From: Paramecium sonneborni
Lineage: Eukaryota > Ciliophora > Oligohymenophorea > Peniculida > Parameciidae
Assembly (NCBI GenBank): GCA_905182985.1
Contig: CAJJDN010000009.1
Span: 190,191-251,603 of the forward strand
Direction of reading: 5' to 3'
Length of the DNA stretch: 61,413 nucleotides
Position 1 is the first letter of the stretch; the number at the start of each line of letters is the position of its first letter. The position numbers and the translations under genes are program-made. The notes under the pieces are model-generated. The model had not been told where the DNA came from, did not search any database, and saw only the letters and a list, made by a program, of their open reading frames with translations. This document shows, one piece after another, positions 23,349 to 34,897 of the stretch.

Positions 23349-24184
23349 TCAAATAAATTAAACATGTTCATAATCTTAACCATTTCCTTGTATAAGAATA
23401 GAAGTAGTTTAATTTAGTTTTGGTAACTATTATAATAATTGTGAAGCATTTCTTGATAATGTCTATTAAGGTATTTATTCTTATGGTTCTGCAGGAGGTG
23501 TTTGAACTCTTTCTAAAATATGCCAAGATTTAATCTTAGTTATAAAAAGCATTTTTTTTAAGACATAGATAAGACACATAAATATTGGAATTAAAAACAA
23601 AAATACTATTACAGCAAAGCCTAAATATTTAATGATTATAATTACCAATCATAGTTATAGGACTATTTAAGAAACTAGATTATTAATTGTTATTGTCATC
23701 ACCATCAAAAATATTAACACTAAAAATATAGAATTTGAATACATTTACACTACTAGAAATGCTTAAAGAGCAGTAAAACCTAGAAATATAAAAAGAAGAC
23801 ATATTAATGCAACCATATTTTCTAAATTTGATTTACATGCTTTTCTCTCTAAATAAAATTATATTTATACAGGAATACAAACTTTACGTGAAGTAAATTC
23901 AATTTAATATTCAATCTTGCAAATTTCACATTAAGTGAATAATTATTTGTTTTATGTTACTATCCATGTTTTTAGACACTCATTTAAACATATTGTTTTA
24001 CCTCTTCATGAACTTATCCAAGAGAACCTTTACATTTACAAGGATGAATAATTGGTTTATCATTGTCTTATTCAGTTTCAAGACAAATCCTACATGTTTT
24101 AATCTCTTATTGATCTATAAATATATGTTGTTAGACTTTTAAAGCTGATCTTGTCTATTGCGACTCTATGGTTAATTTATTCAT
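23349..24184 (-). CDS. RING-CH (MARCH-type) membrane E3 ubiquitin ligase, with one in-frame TGA
   Basis: 270 codons after removal of a 23-nt intron (GTAAAACAATATGTTTAAATGAG) that sits inside the zinc finger. RING-CH pattern: TCRICLETE, PCKCKGSLGQVHEECLKTW, QCEICKIEY, i.e. C4HC3 spacing with His in position five. Behind it come four hydrophobic segments (VALICLLFIFLGFTALQAFL; FLVLIFLMVMTITI; VIIIIKYLGFAVIVFLFLIP and adjacent). The C-terminal tail is Q/P-rich, ending EHVQFI. Membrane RING-CH proteins ubiquitinate other membrane proteins. A TGA between the second and third hydrophobic parts (L-TGA-L) keeps the same frame and has no GT...AG intron around it: sequencing error, readthrough or a decayed gene. 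Confidence 0.8.
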
Positions 24185-24495
24185 TATTGTTATTAATAAT
24201 ATTTTTTTTTGATGACCTAATATAACTTAAGTTTATAAAATGAATTTTGAATACTAAAATTCATTAACGTAAGTATTCATCAGTAAATTAAAATAAATGT
24301 ATTATGATTCTTTGGATTTAGTATAAAACTATTTATAAAAATATTGTATATTTATTTAATAGAATGATGGGAATGAATATGTATTTGTGCAACTTTGAAA
24401 TGATAGGTAAATTAATAATATTGAATAGGTAGATTTAGAAATGAATAATAAAAGAATAAATATTCTATAATATAAATATTGATAAATTAGAAAAC
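24185..24495. other. Intergenic; no firm gene
   Basis: Between the start of the RING-CH gene and the end of the Rab gene, which are both on the minus strand. A plus-strand ATG at about 24,240 opens MNFEYQNSLT followed by a GTAAG, but no convincing continuation was found. Otherwise AT-rich spacer. Confidence 0.4.
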
Positions 24496-25245
24496 TCAAC
24501 AATTGCATTTTTAATTTTAGGTTTCAGGATTATTAATTTTAATTGTTAAGTTCTTTGTTAATAGATTTTTTGATTAAGGATAGAATTCGTCTTTTTAAAT
24601 TTAACCTAATTTGAGAATATAAATGATTAAATATTACCTTTGTCAATTTTAGTGAATATTTAATCAATTAAAGTTTAAAAACATAAATCTACATTTTCGC
24701 CAGTTTTAGCGCTGGTTTCAATGTAAAGAACATCTTTATTTAATAATTGACTTTGTGCATAATCTTTATCAACTATTCTTTAATCTTTTAAATCAATTTT
24801 ATTGGCAACAACAATAATATCTAGATCACTCTTTCCATTTTCTCTTGAATCTTTAATCCAATCACCTAATGAGTGAAAAGAGTCCTAACTATAAATATTT
24901 TGAAAGGCATAGATATACCATGTAACATCATAAACCACAATAGCACCTATAGTATTCTTAAAATATGCTCTAGCAATTGAACGAAATCTCTCTTATCCTG
25001 CTGTATCCCATATTTATAGTTTAATTTTCTTATCTTTATAATCAATAGACTTAGATGAGAATTCAACTCCTACTGTTTATTGTATTTTTGTATTTGCTAT
25101 TGTTTTAAATCAAAATTATGATTAATATCTTACCATGCTATTTGATGAAATATTGTAATAGAGATGTTTTACCAGAGTTGGAATTCCCTACTAAGATAAA
25201 CTTAAAGGTATATTCGTGATCGTATTCCTAATAAGATGTATTCAT
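24496..25245 (-). CDS. Rab-family small GTPase
   Basis: 216 aa with introns of 37, 30 and 32 nt; the frame is exact. All G boxes are present: GNSNSGKTSLL (P-loop), TVGVEF (switch I effector region), WDTAGQERFRS (switch II), ANKIDL and ETSAK. RabF-type residues IWDTAGQERFRSIARAYFKN and a C-terminal CxC (KCNC) for geranylgeranylation place it among Rabs rather than Ras or Arf. The CxC becomes visible only when the last 32-nt intron is removed, which supports that splice. Function: vesicle targeting; subtype not assignable by eye (Rab2/4/11/14-like switch region). The start is 41 bp from the next gene's stop, in tandem on the minus strand. Confidence 0.92.
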
Positions 25246-25285
25246 AATAAATATAATTACGATAATAAATATATATATATATAAA

Positions 25286-25501
25286 TCATTATCCCCATCC
25301 ATTTTATTATTATTATGGATATTGATAATTAGGTGGATACTAAGCAGGATATTAATATTACTACTATAATTAATTAGGTTATTATTGATATTAATATGGT
25401 TATTGATACATATTAGGTGATTAATAATTAACCTATGGATTATTAGGTTATTATTATATATAGACTTATTATTAATACTATTATGGTTATTAATTTCTAT
25501 A

Positions 25502-25545
<44 letters not shown>

Positions 25546-26558
25546 TTTTGAAACAGTCAGATAATTTATCAAAGAACTAAATTTAAATAATTTTATACTG
25601 ATCTATCCTAATGAACAGCAACTCTCTATTATTATTAAGGTGGTTAATTATATTATTATTATTGATCCATATTTGTATTCATCTAATTCATTCTAGGATT
25701 TGCTCTTCCAAGAGATAGAAATCCGAATAATCTCTTTCCTGATTATAACCAACCCTTTCTTTCTTCATTATATTATGCTTTTCTTTTCTCAGTATACTCT
25801 TTTGAATATTTCTTTTTATTTTTGCCAAAATCACACATTCCACAAGTCAATATTAAACAACAACATCTAAACTAAAAGATTATTAACATCATTTACACAG
25901 CTGCCACAAGTACAACTGCCATCATCACATGAATATAATATGACTGTTATTATGAAAATCAAAAATCCAACTATCAGGTATACAATCATACATATTAGAT
26001 TGATTGTTAAAGCAGTCATTAAAAATCCATTGTTCTATACTCTACAAGGGGAAAGCTTTGGCTTATTATTTTATATTATTTAATACTTCGTTATCTGCTG
26101 CTGAAAAACATATTATAAGCCATATTATGAAAAAGATTAATGCAAATACATATATGCATACAAACCAATCATATAAAATTAAATCAACTGTTTATTCCCA
26201 AAAGGTTTTTTAACTTTCCACTTTATATTTACCATAATATCCATAATGAAAAGTTATGTATAAGCAGAATAAAAAGTTTATCAAATTATTGATCCCTTAA
26301 ATTATTAGATAGGTTTTGATGTTTTCTTGACAATCAAAATCAGAACTCTAAATCAATGCTACTATCATTATAATAAAGGGAATTATTGAGACAAAAAAAG
26401 TAATGAAAGTACAAAATGAGAAAGGAGTAGAAAAACAATTTGAAATTGCATCGCAACATTCTCCACAACATTCCTTAATGTTATTATTATATATTTACTT
26501 CACAACATCTACAACAACTACGACAGCAATTATCACATCCCTTACAAACATAATACAT
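25286..26558 (-). CDS. Cys-rich four-TM protein with Asn/Gln/Pro-rich tail
   Basis: 391 aa after introns of 25, 25, 25 and 22 nt; the frame is exact. The N-terminus is packed with cysteine (CKGCDNCCRSCCRCCEECCG), a likely palmitoylation or metal-binding patch. Four hydrophobic segments follow: FCTFITFFVSIIPFIIMIVA, NFLFCLYITFHYGYY, WFVCIYVFALIFFIIWLIIC and LICMIVYLIVGFLIFIITVI. A loop reads CDDGSCTCGSC. The C-terminal 110 residues are disordered: basic, then a run of 13 Asn coded by an ATT/AAT microsatellite, then Q/Y/P-rich ending QNGWGQ. Tail architecture resembles PRT-type membrane proteins, but I do not recognise the family. Confidence 0.8.
25502..25544. repeat. ATT trinucleotide microsatellite
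   Basis: About 14 ATT units. On the minus strand this reads AAT and encodes an Asn run in the four-TM protein. Likely length-polymorphic. Confidence 0.9.
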
Positions 26559-26808
26559 TCTAAGTTAAGTTAAGACTTTATAAAAAATTATTGGATTATT
26601 AAAATCAGTTTAAAGGATATTTTGTAAAACATTCTATCATCTAACAATATTCTATATTAAATTTTAAAAATTTATTATTTCAAATATATTATACTAGTAC
26701 TCTTTTACTTAACAATTTCAATCTGTATTGATATTCTTACATTTTTATTTTTATCCTATAGTAATTAAAATAAATTATAGTGCAAAAACTTGATACTCAT
26801 AAAAATAT

Positions 26809-28071
26809 ATGTTGAACAACTCTAAAAAGTAGAAAAGTAAATCTAAAAAGTTATCAAACTCAAAGGATTCATAGACAAAATCTAGATATGATAGTTCTAA
26901 TTTCAAATCTGAATAGGCGGCATGTTAATATGAGTATTAAATATTTTCATTTGAAAGGCAAACTACAATAAAAAAGGTTAAGAATGAAAAAGACATATCC
27001 CCTATTCTAGAAGAAGAAATTCCTTTTGGTTCTCAAATTATATAATAATCTAATTTATAGGATTATGATAAACTTATATGTGAAGAGATTGTAAAAGACA
27101 CCACTTCTTTCACATTCAACAATTCATTAGAACATTAAATTAATTAGGAAGAAGAATAAGAAACTTTATCGGAATTTATGAGAGATTAAGTAAAATATGA
27201 AGAAATTTATAGTTATAAAAAAAATTATCTAAATAATTAAAATGAAATATAATGTCATATGGTGGCAATTTTATTTGATTGGCTAATAGAAGTAGCTCAT
27301 TCATTTCATTTTAAAAGAGAAACCTTTTATTTATCAATTAATTATGTTGAAAGATATTTATTAAAGTAACCAAATGTTCCTATATCTAAATTTCAACTTT
27401 TAGGAGTAGCTGCTATCTTTATTGCTCATAAATGTGAAGAAATCTATCCTAAAACATTAAAAGATTTTCATCATTTAATACAAGATCAATATACAATATA
27501 AGAAATTGAATAAATGGAAGTTTCTATATTAAAATCACTAGATTTTCGGATGTATCCAAATACTCCAATTTTTTGGTTAAATTATTATACTAAATTATGG
27601 GATGAATTCATTATCTATAAGGATCCTTGCATTATGTTTAAAGAAAGATCAAATGAAGCTTATTATAGATATAGAGAATTAGTATAGTTATTCGATCTTT
27701 GCTTGATAGATTATCAATATAAATAAAATGAAAAATTAACGATTTTAAGCTTAATATATTTAGTTATCGCTAAATAATTATAAATATTTGAAGATTATTA
27801 AACTATGGCTATTTCATAATCAGAAATTTGTGATTTCTTTCATTCAGATGAATAGGAATATAATATATTATTTAGATAATTTATACTTGAATCATAAATC
27901 TATTTAGAATTTGATAGACAAATCTTTTATGAAGATTTAAATGATTGTATAAGTTAATTGGTAAAGTATTTCATTCTTCGATTTGATAACTCCTTACCAA
28001 GAGTTCTATTAAATAACCAACAGTTTATAGATGATGTAACATATTTATCTTATAGAGTAGATGTAACATGA
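26809..28071 (+). CDS. Cyclin (A/B/E-like)
   Basis: 420 aa, intronless. The N-terminal 130 residues are S/K/Q-rich. The cyclin box spans about residues 135-260: YLNNQNEIQCHMVAILFDWL (the MRxxLxxWL helix), EVAHSFHFKRETFYLSINYV, ERYLLKQ, SKFQLLGVAAIFIAHKCEEI and YPKTLKDFHHLI, then ILKSLDFRMYPNTPIFW opening the second cyclin fold. The RETFYL and KCEEIYP pattern fits mitotic or E-type cyclins that activate a CDK. No clear destruction box (RxxL) was found in the N-terminus. The C-terminal part is a divergent second cyclin fold. Start is the only Met before the conserved region in this frame. Confidence 0.9.
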
Positions 28072-28228
28072 AGAATTACTATCATTTTAGACATACAATA
28101 AAAATACTATAGAAACTATCACTATTATTTCTAAATAATATTCATGATTTAAGATTTCTTTATTTCAATAGATTATACATATCTATTTATAAATTATAAA
28201 TTAACAAAATAATTATATATCATCAAAA

Positions 28229-30628
28229 ATGGCTGTTTTTTAATCAAATCCAGCATATCAAATTTTTTCTATTTATAAAAATTAATACAATATGTTAAAA
28301 TAAAATGCTTAAAATGAAATACCTTTTAATGGTGAATTTGAAGATAGTGAAGAAGAATCAGATGATGTTTCTGAAGAAGACTCTGAAGATGATGATTTAT
28401 AAAATAAAAGAAAAAAAAAAAGAAAATAATTAGTTAACAATAACAAAAGGTTGATAATGAATGTATCAGACACTCAATATGCTGCTGTTAAATTTGTAGG
28501 CAAAATTCTAAATAAGTTTAAACTGCAATATACTCCATATTTAGAAACTTAAGTATGGGATTTTTGTTGGACTGATAATGCTGTTTTACCTGAAACTCTA
28601 GCAAGAATGTAAAGTAAAATAAATTTAATTAAAAATAGGCCATTAAAGAATTAATCATTTCCCTGGAATGTACTGCATAGCTAGAAAGAACTATTTAGGC
28701 AAAAATTTAAATAAAATGGCAAAACAGTTTCCAGAGGAGTTTGATTATTATCCTAAAACATGGATGCTCCCCTCTGATATTTCAGATCTGAGATAAAACA
28801 TAGGAAAAATAAAATATTTTATAGTAAAACCAGAAGCATCTTGTTAAGGAAGAGGTATGAATATAATATTATATTAAAGGAATATTTTTAACAAAATAAA
28901 TTGAATCAATTGCATCTGAACATTGTGTAGTATAAAGATATTTGCATAAACCATTATTAATAGATGGTTTAAAATTTGATTTTCGTATGTATGTATTATT
29001 AGCAGGTTGCGATCCATTGAGGTATTTAATATTTAATAGTTTTATAGAATTTATTTATTTAAAGAAGGATTAGCAAGATTCGCTACATAACCATACTAAT
29101 AACCAAATTAAATGAATTCTGAAGAAATGTGTATGCATTTAACTAATTATGCAATTAATAAGGATAATCCTAATTTTGTATTTAATACAGATGATAAATA
29201 AATGGATATAGGACATAAAAGAAGTCTTTCTAGTGTTTTTAATTTACTATCTAAATAAACAAACATTGATGAATTAATGGCAAAAATAAAAGATTTAATT
29301 ATAAAAACATTTTGTTCAGTATAACCTTTTCTTCAATCAAATTATACATAACCTGATAATTATGCAAATAACATGTGTTTTGAGATTTTAGGATTTGATA
29401 TTTTAATAGATAATACATATAAACCATATTTATTAGAAGTGAATCATACACCTAGTTTTACGGCTGATACTCCTTTAGATGCTTTAATAAAAAAGAATTT
29501 GATTAGAGACACTATTACATTAATGAATATTAATTTAAAAGTAAAAAATGATCTTTAGTAATTATAAAAAGAACAAATGTAAAAAAGAGTATTTGGTAAA
29601 AAACCTAAAATTTCAAATGAAGAAAAAAAATAACTTAAATTATAAGCATAAATAGAGAGAGAATAATATGAATCATAAAATTTAGGAAATTTTGAAAAGA
29701 TTTACCCTTGTGATAAATCTTATGATGAATATTTGTAACATTCATAAAAAATATATGAGGAATGGACAGGAGCAAGTAATTTAGTATATTATTGTTGTCT
29801 TTAGATATCCGTAGAAATATTAAAAAGGACAATGCTACTGATAGAGATAAATTACCTTAACAAAGATAATTATAGCATTCCATTACAATCTAAGGTTCTA
29901 CTATTGATTCTAACAATAAACCATCATCTGATCCTGCTAAACCTTCTGTTAGAAAGAGTTTATATAAACATGTACATAGTAAGGTATTTTCAAATATAAA
30001 TCCATAAAAATCAATGACTGAATTACCATAATAATAGCCTATAGAAAATAAACTATAAGATGGAAATGATAATGAAATTACTTCCGAAGACCAATAAAAT
30101 ATTAGTAAGTAATAGGATAAAAATGAAAGATCCAAAAGACCTCCTTCTTTTTATGTTATTAAATCAGCAGCAAAATAAAGCTCAGATATATAATTAGTTG
30201 ACTTATATAACTATAAAAGAATCAGTATTCCAGAAGCTTCTCCTCAATCTTAACCTAATATTTTATAGTATTAATAATCATGCTAATAATAATAATCCCC
30301 AAATTTTAAATCAGCTACATAATTAGCTAAACATTTTTCCATTCGAAAAACAAATAAAAGTAAATTAAAACCAAGTGAAAGTGATTAAGAAGCAAAAAAA
30401 GATCTGATTCAGGCAGTTAATCAATATTCTTAATTTTAATAATAATAATAATAATTATCCTTTTTTTAATCTTAATAATAACATATTTAAAATTAATAAC
30501 AATAATAAAATGGTTCATTTATTAAACCTAAAGTATTTAACTTAAAATTATAACCACCACATTTTAAAATACCCTCTCTCCCAATATTAATGCAATAATA
30601 AAATTATTATAAATTTAGATATGATTGA
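28229..30628 (+). CDS. TTLL-family tubulin polyglutamylase (TTLL6/13-like)
   Basis: 764 aa with introns of 25, 25, 26 and 29 nt; the frame is exact. After an acidic Ser/Asp/Glu N-terminus the TTL core begins with VWDFCWTDNAV, then NHFPGMYCIARKNYLGKNL, PKTWMLPSD, YFIVKPEASCQGRGIFL (ATP-binding Lys and G-rich loop), VVQRYLHKPLLIDGLKFDFR, MYVLLAGCDPLRIYLFKEGL, MHLTNYAINK, and the metal site region FEILGFDILID...PYLLEVNHTPSF. These are the glutamylating (not tyrosinating) TTLL features. A long Q-rich, basic C-terminal tail of about 300 residues could be the microtubule-binding region. It should add glutamate chains to axonemal or basal-body tubulin. Splice at the 29-nt intron is chosen because it alone keeps the tail in frame. 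Confidence 0.93.
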
Positions 30629-30649
30629 TATTCATTTGTGTTATTATAT

Positions 30650-31350
30650 AATCTTATTGCATACAACATTTTTCTCACTTCATAAGTGATAAAATTTTTG
30701 AATTCTTATTTGGAAATCTCAATATTTTAAACAATAATAACCATGAATTTCTTATTACCCTAATTATTCAAGATCTATATTTATTAAGTGATTTATAATT
30801 TCTGCAATCTCAACTATTAAATCATTTTTAATTTATTTTGCTTATAAAACATATGTAGTATTTTATTTTTCAAAACAATTGTAAACTTCAAGATTTTTAA
30901 GTAAAACAATAAAGATTTATCATTTATTTATTATATTATATTCTATTTGATTATTTAATACTTATATTTTTATTAATTCAATAACTTCTCTCATCATCAT
31001 CATTAAAAAATTAACTATTTATTTATAAAGGTTATTACATTCTGAAGCAATGATACTTTAATTATTGTTTCTAGCTTACAATTCTCTTAAAATTAAATAT
31101 GAAATAATATTACATGTCAATATATTCACTACAATATGTACTGAATAATAACATATTTTTTCATTTATCTAAAAATACTTTATTAAAAAAAAAATTTCAT
31201 TCTATTTATTAGTTTTAATCTAATGTATAAATCTTTAATATTCTTATCTTTTCTCATTTCTTAAAAAAATAATCTAAAATTATGTTCTTAATAATTTAAT
31301 TTTAGATAAAAACAAAATTATTTTCATTACTTTATTTTAAATTCTTTTGC
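30650..31350 (-). CDS. Candidate helical gene or gene remnant
   Basis: Minus-strand frame with coding-like composition (RELQARNNNQSIIASECNNL, MREVIELIKIQVLNNQIEY, then QIFIVLLKNLEVYNCFEKQ and AEIINHLINIDLEQLGQQEI). It has in-frame TGA codons at the join (AAATGA) and near the end (TATTGAG) that no GT...AG intron explains. The upstream part, with MKIILFLSKIKLL, is less convincing. Helical repeat character is possible; no family recognised. It may be a decaying gene, or its introns may be missed. Confidence 0.3.
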
Positions 31351-31739
31351 GTTTAAACTGTTAATCTCTATCTAAGAATTAGATAAAGATTATCTGCTCT
31401 TATTAAAGAAAGATATGTGTTTCAATGGTTTTCTAAAATTTAATATGATATTTTATTGTGTAATATTTATAAAAATAAGAGGCTAATGTAATTAACTATA
31501 AATAATTAATCATATAATAGTATTATTTAATAAATTTAATAATTATCATTTATTGTATTTGCAAATTAATTTGATTTCTTCTATAGTTTATCATCTATCA
31601 AATAATTAAAACTAAAGATAAGACTTGATTGGTATCAGAAATTAGAGAAAGAAATAAATTGGAATGATATTCAAATAGTTTTAGATTGTTTATTCCTGAA
31701 TATCAAATGGATATTCTTTTAATATTTTTTTATAAATTA

Positions 31740-32251
31740 ATGTAGCAATCAAATCATCTTCTCTTGACAATCTCAAATATTTTAGATGAAATAATCAAAG
31801 AAACTGATGCACTTGAAATAGAGTATAACTCTAATTTTCATGCAAATAAAGCTCCTTCAATTACAATCTACAATTACTTACAAAGAATAGCTAAATACAC
31901 ACATTGTAGTGAATAATGTTTTGTTATTGCTCTTATATACTTAGATAGATTGTAAGAGAAGCATACAGATCTTATATTAAATTCCCATTGCATACATAGG
32001 TATATATCTATTTTATAAAACTTATTTAAAGGTTTCTTTTATTATCTATTGTGACAGCCATCAAGTTTTAGGATGATGATTATTACAAAAATGAGTATTA
32101 TGCTAAAGTAGGAGGAATAAACGTGAAAGAAATGAATGTTTTAGAGTAAGAATTTTTAGAATACATGAATTACTAATTATTCGTTGATGATTAATAATAT
32201 GCAATATATGAAAAAAGATTGCTTGAATTTGGTGAAATTGAAATGCCATGA
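31740..32251 (+). CDS. PHO80/U-type cyclin
   Basis: 159 aa after removal of a 32-nt intron (GTATATATC...TTAAAG); the frame is exact. Short single-fold cyclin: FHANKAPSITIYNYLQRIAK, YTHCSEQCFVIALIYLDRL, then after the intron FLLLSIVTAIKFQDDDYYKN, EYYAKVGGINVKEMNVLEQE and FLEYMNYQLFV. The pattern SI..YL.RI..Y...S..c...a.iYLDRl and KF.DD.yy.N..yakvgGi is diagnostic of PHO80-like cyclins (CYCU, protist CYC2 types), partners of PHO85-like CDKs. An in-frame ATG at 31707 would add 11 hydrophobic residues; I chose 31740 because that extension is atypical. Confidence 0.88.
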
Positions 32252-32491
32252 CAATTTTTTGAGGTGTATAATATTATTTGATTTTTTTTGTTTTTTTAAA
32301 TATAAATTCTCTCATCAATTCAAAATATATTTATTTCTTTAAAGTTTTAACGATTTCCTCAAGCAATTCAAATAAATTGATTCAATGAATAATATTATTG
32401 TATGAAGTAAACATATTTTTACTAAATTATGAAAGTGTTGTTAGTTTTATTTATATTATTTAATTAACTTTTAATTTTTCATTCTTTATGT

Positions 32492-34177
32492 TCAATTTTT
32501 TTCTGGAATTATTTCTAATATTTTCATTGAAATCCATGCATCATATGCATCATCAAGTTGCTCTTTAATTAAATTATGCTAATTATTTATTTTTACATCA
32601 TAATTTTTTTTTATTTAAATAATATTATGTTAAGTTATTGATAAAAACACATCAAAATGTAATTTAGCAATTTACTTTATTGGTAAATCAATTTAAAACT
32701 GAAAGTTTTAATAATGTAATTAATTAATTTCTTATTGTTTTTGTTTTAAGGTATTTTGGATTTTATCGAAATTCATCAACGAAATTTCTACAGCTGTTAT
32801 TATATCTATAAAGCATTTATCTATTATAAAATTAATATCAACAGATTAATCTATCTTAGATTAATATTATAAATCACTTGATTAGCTATCTTCTTTAACT
32901 ATAAAAATATTTATTTTATTATTTTTTACTTATTTAAAAGCTATTTTAAATAACACTCTCAACAAAATTCTGTAAAGATATCTTTTTAAGCTTATCTAAA
33001 AAGATCTTTTATTCTTTAATAATTTAATCCTACTATTCTAACTCAGATTTTATTCTATTTCTTATTAAATCATTCTCATTCTAAGATATCTCTTAATCCA
33101 AATTTTATTACAATTGATTATAATCTTATATATATTCATAACATTACTACGATTATCTTCCTTTTTTTGATTGATAAAATTCTCAATTATGCTATCGATA
33201 TTTTATTTAAGAATTGGTTAGATGTTTTTTAATTTGATTGACAATATTTGTATGTAATCAGTTTCAACAATCAATTATTTCAAAAAACTTCCTATCTTCT
33301 TTATTGTACTTTTTGTTCTTCCATCTTGAATACACCTATATTCTTAATATCAATTACAAATTTTATATCGATATTAGAATATTTTCAATCGTCATCTCCT
33401 CTAAAGTTTCTGCTTTTATAAAATTAGCATCAGAATCAGCTGAATCAATTAATCTCCATAATATCAAAAAAATATTTTTAATATCTTATTCATCATTTGT
33501 CTATTATTAAAAGTTATAATTTGTAAAATATATATTCTTTATTTGCATCTCATTTTTAGATTAATCGAAAAACTAATTTTTCTATAATTCAATGATTATA
33601 TTTTTTGTTAAAATGTTACCATGCAAAATAGACTATGTTTTCAGTTTCTTAAAATGTTTTAAAATTTCTATTGAAATATTCTTGATCTAGCTGTTTTAAA
33701 CTTCTAAATATTTATTAGCCTAAAAGAATATTTCATTTATTATACAATCGCATCAATTAATATATTTAATGGTACACATTTCAGAAAATTAAATTCAATC
33801 CAAACATAGTATTAAGAATCTTTGTTACGAATTTTCTCATTGTAATTTTCTAATCTATTTACTTAATTCCAAAATTTTAAGCATTATTCTTGATTTTCAA
33901 ATATTTGCATCCTCATAAAATTCTCATCCAATCCATTCATGATATTTAGTTAAATTCTTATATAATTATTATTTAAAATTTATAAATAGATGATTATATT
34001 ATGAAGATATTAATATTATAATTTCAAAATTCTATCTCCTAAGTTTTAATTCATAATCGAGCATTTTATTTATTACTTATGGGCAATTATATTTCTTCTT
34101 TTTTTTTGAATAATTTATTCTAGTAAGTTTGTAATTTTTATTATTTCGAATATTCTTCTACATTAATCATTAATCAT
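32492..34177 (-). CDS. Pseudokinase with long helical C-terminus
   Basis: About 545 aa with two introns (26 nt GTATAATAAATG...TTTAG and 22 nt GTAATTGATATTAAGAATATAG). Kinase-like core: KCVPLNILIDAI (hinge/αD), NISIEILKHFKKLKTQSILH (αE), HGNILTKNIII in place of HRDxKxxN, NIYFTNYNF instead of DFG, and QDIKNIFLILWRLIDSADSD for the αF region. Catalytic Asp residues are absent. The C-terminal 300 residues are helical and basic, ending ISMKILEIIPEKN. The N-terminal start is uncertain: the frame enters a sevenfold-base repeat (ATTAATG, four copies) that carries the first usable Met. It belongs with the pseudokinases at 15400 and 49338 by layout. Confidence 0.65.
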
Positions 34178-34188
34178 TAATCATTAAT
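34161..34188. repeat. Four tandem 7-nt repeats (CATTAAT)
   Basis: CATTAAT x4 on the plus strand, ATTAATG on the minus strand. A seven-base unit shifts frame with each copy, so copy number decides which upstream ATG is in frame with the pseudokinase. Confidence 0.85.
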
Positions 34189-34897
34189 CTATTCTATCTG
34201 TTTAGCACAATTGATTTCATTAGATAGGTTTATCATAGATTTTTCTAAAGTTTTAATTTAATTTTAAAAATAAGAATTCTACTCCTTCTCAAAGATAGGA
34301 TTAATCTAATTATTTACAGTAATAAATAAATATTATAAAAATCATTCATAAATTTAAATTTATAAAACAAATTTTTTTTTTTTTAAATCATCTAAATAAA
34401 CTTTCTAAGATTAACAAAATTTTAAGCAAGATTTCTATTGAATTAATGATTATGTTAACCTTTTTATTCATTTTATCCTCCAATATAAAATTTTTCTATT
34501 TTTTATTTTAAATTTTGTTATTAGTTATAAATTTTCAGTATAATGGTATTAGCAGTAAAAATCTTTTTAAAATTTTTTGGATCTCATAATTAAGAGTATT
34601 TTATAGAAAGTCTTCTTGAATATTGTATTTTAATAGAAGTTATATTTTTTATTTTTTTAGAAACTCAACAATAAAATTTTAAAGTTGTTTATTTTTCTTT
34701 AACTTAAATTGAATATTTAAGAAGTCTATAATTTAATTTGAATAGTACTGGCATTCTTTATAAATATTTTTCAAATTAAATTATTTAAAAGAAAAGTTAT
34801 GATCTAAGATTTTCTTAGAAAAAAATAAAAATTTTTTTGTAATATTGAGATGTTTATATAGATATTATATTATAATTTGATATTATAATATATAATT
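34178..34897. other. AT-rich stretch, no firm gene
   Basis: Holds homopolymer runs and frames without TGA but no recognisable protein. It may contain upstream exons of the pseudokinase and the terminator of the giant membrane-protein gene. Confidence 0.4.

Noticed and set aside
23600..23720. Unexcised IES as the cause of the RING-CH in-frame TGA
   Set aside because: TA dinucleotides are everywhere at this composition and no pair with TAYAGYNR-like ends was seen; left only as a hypothesis to test.
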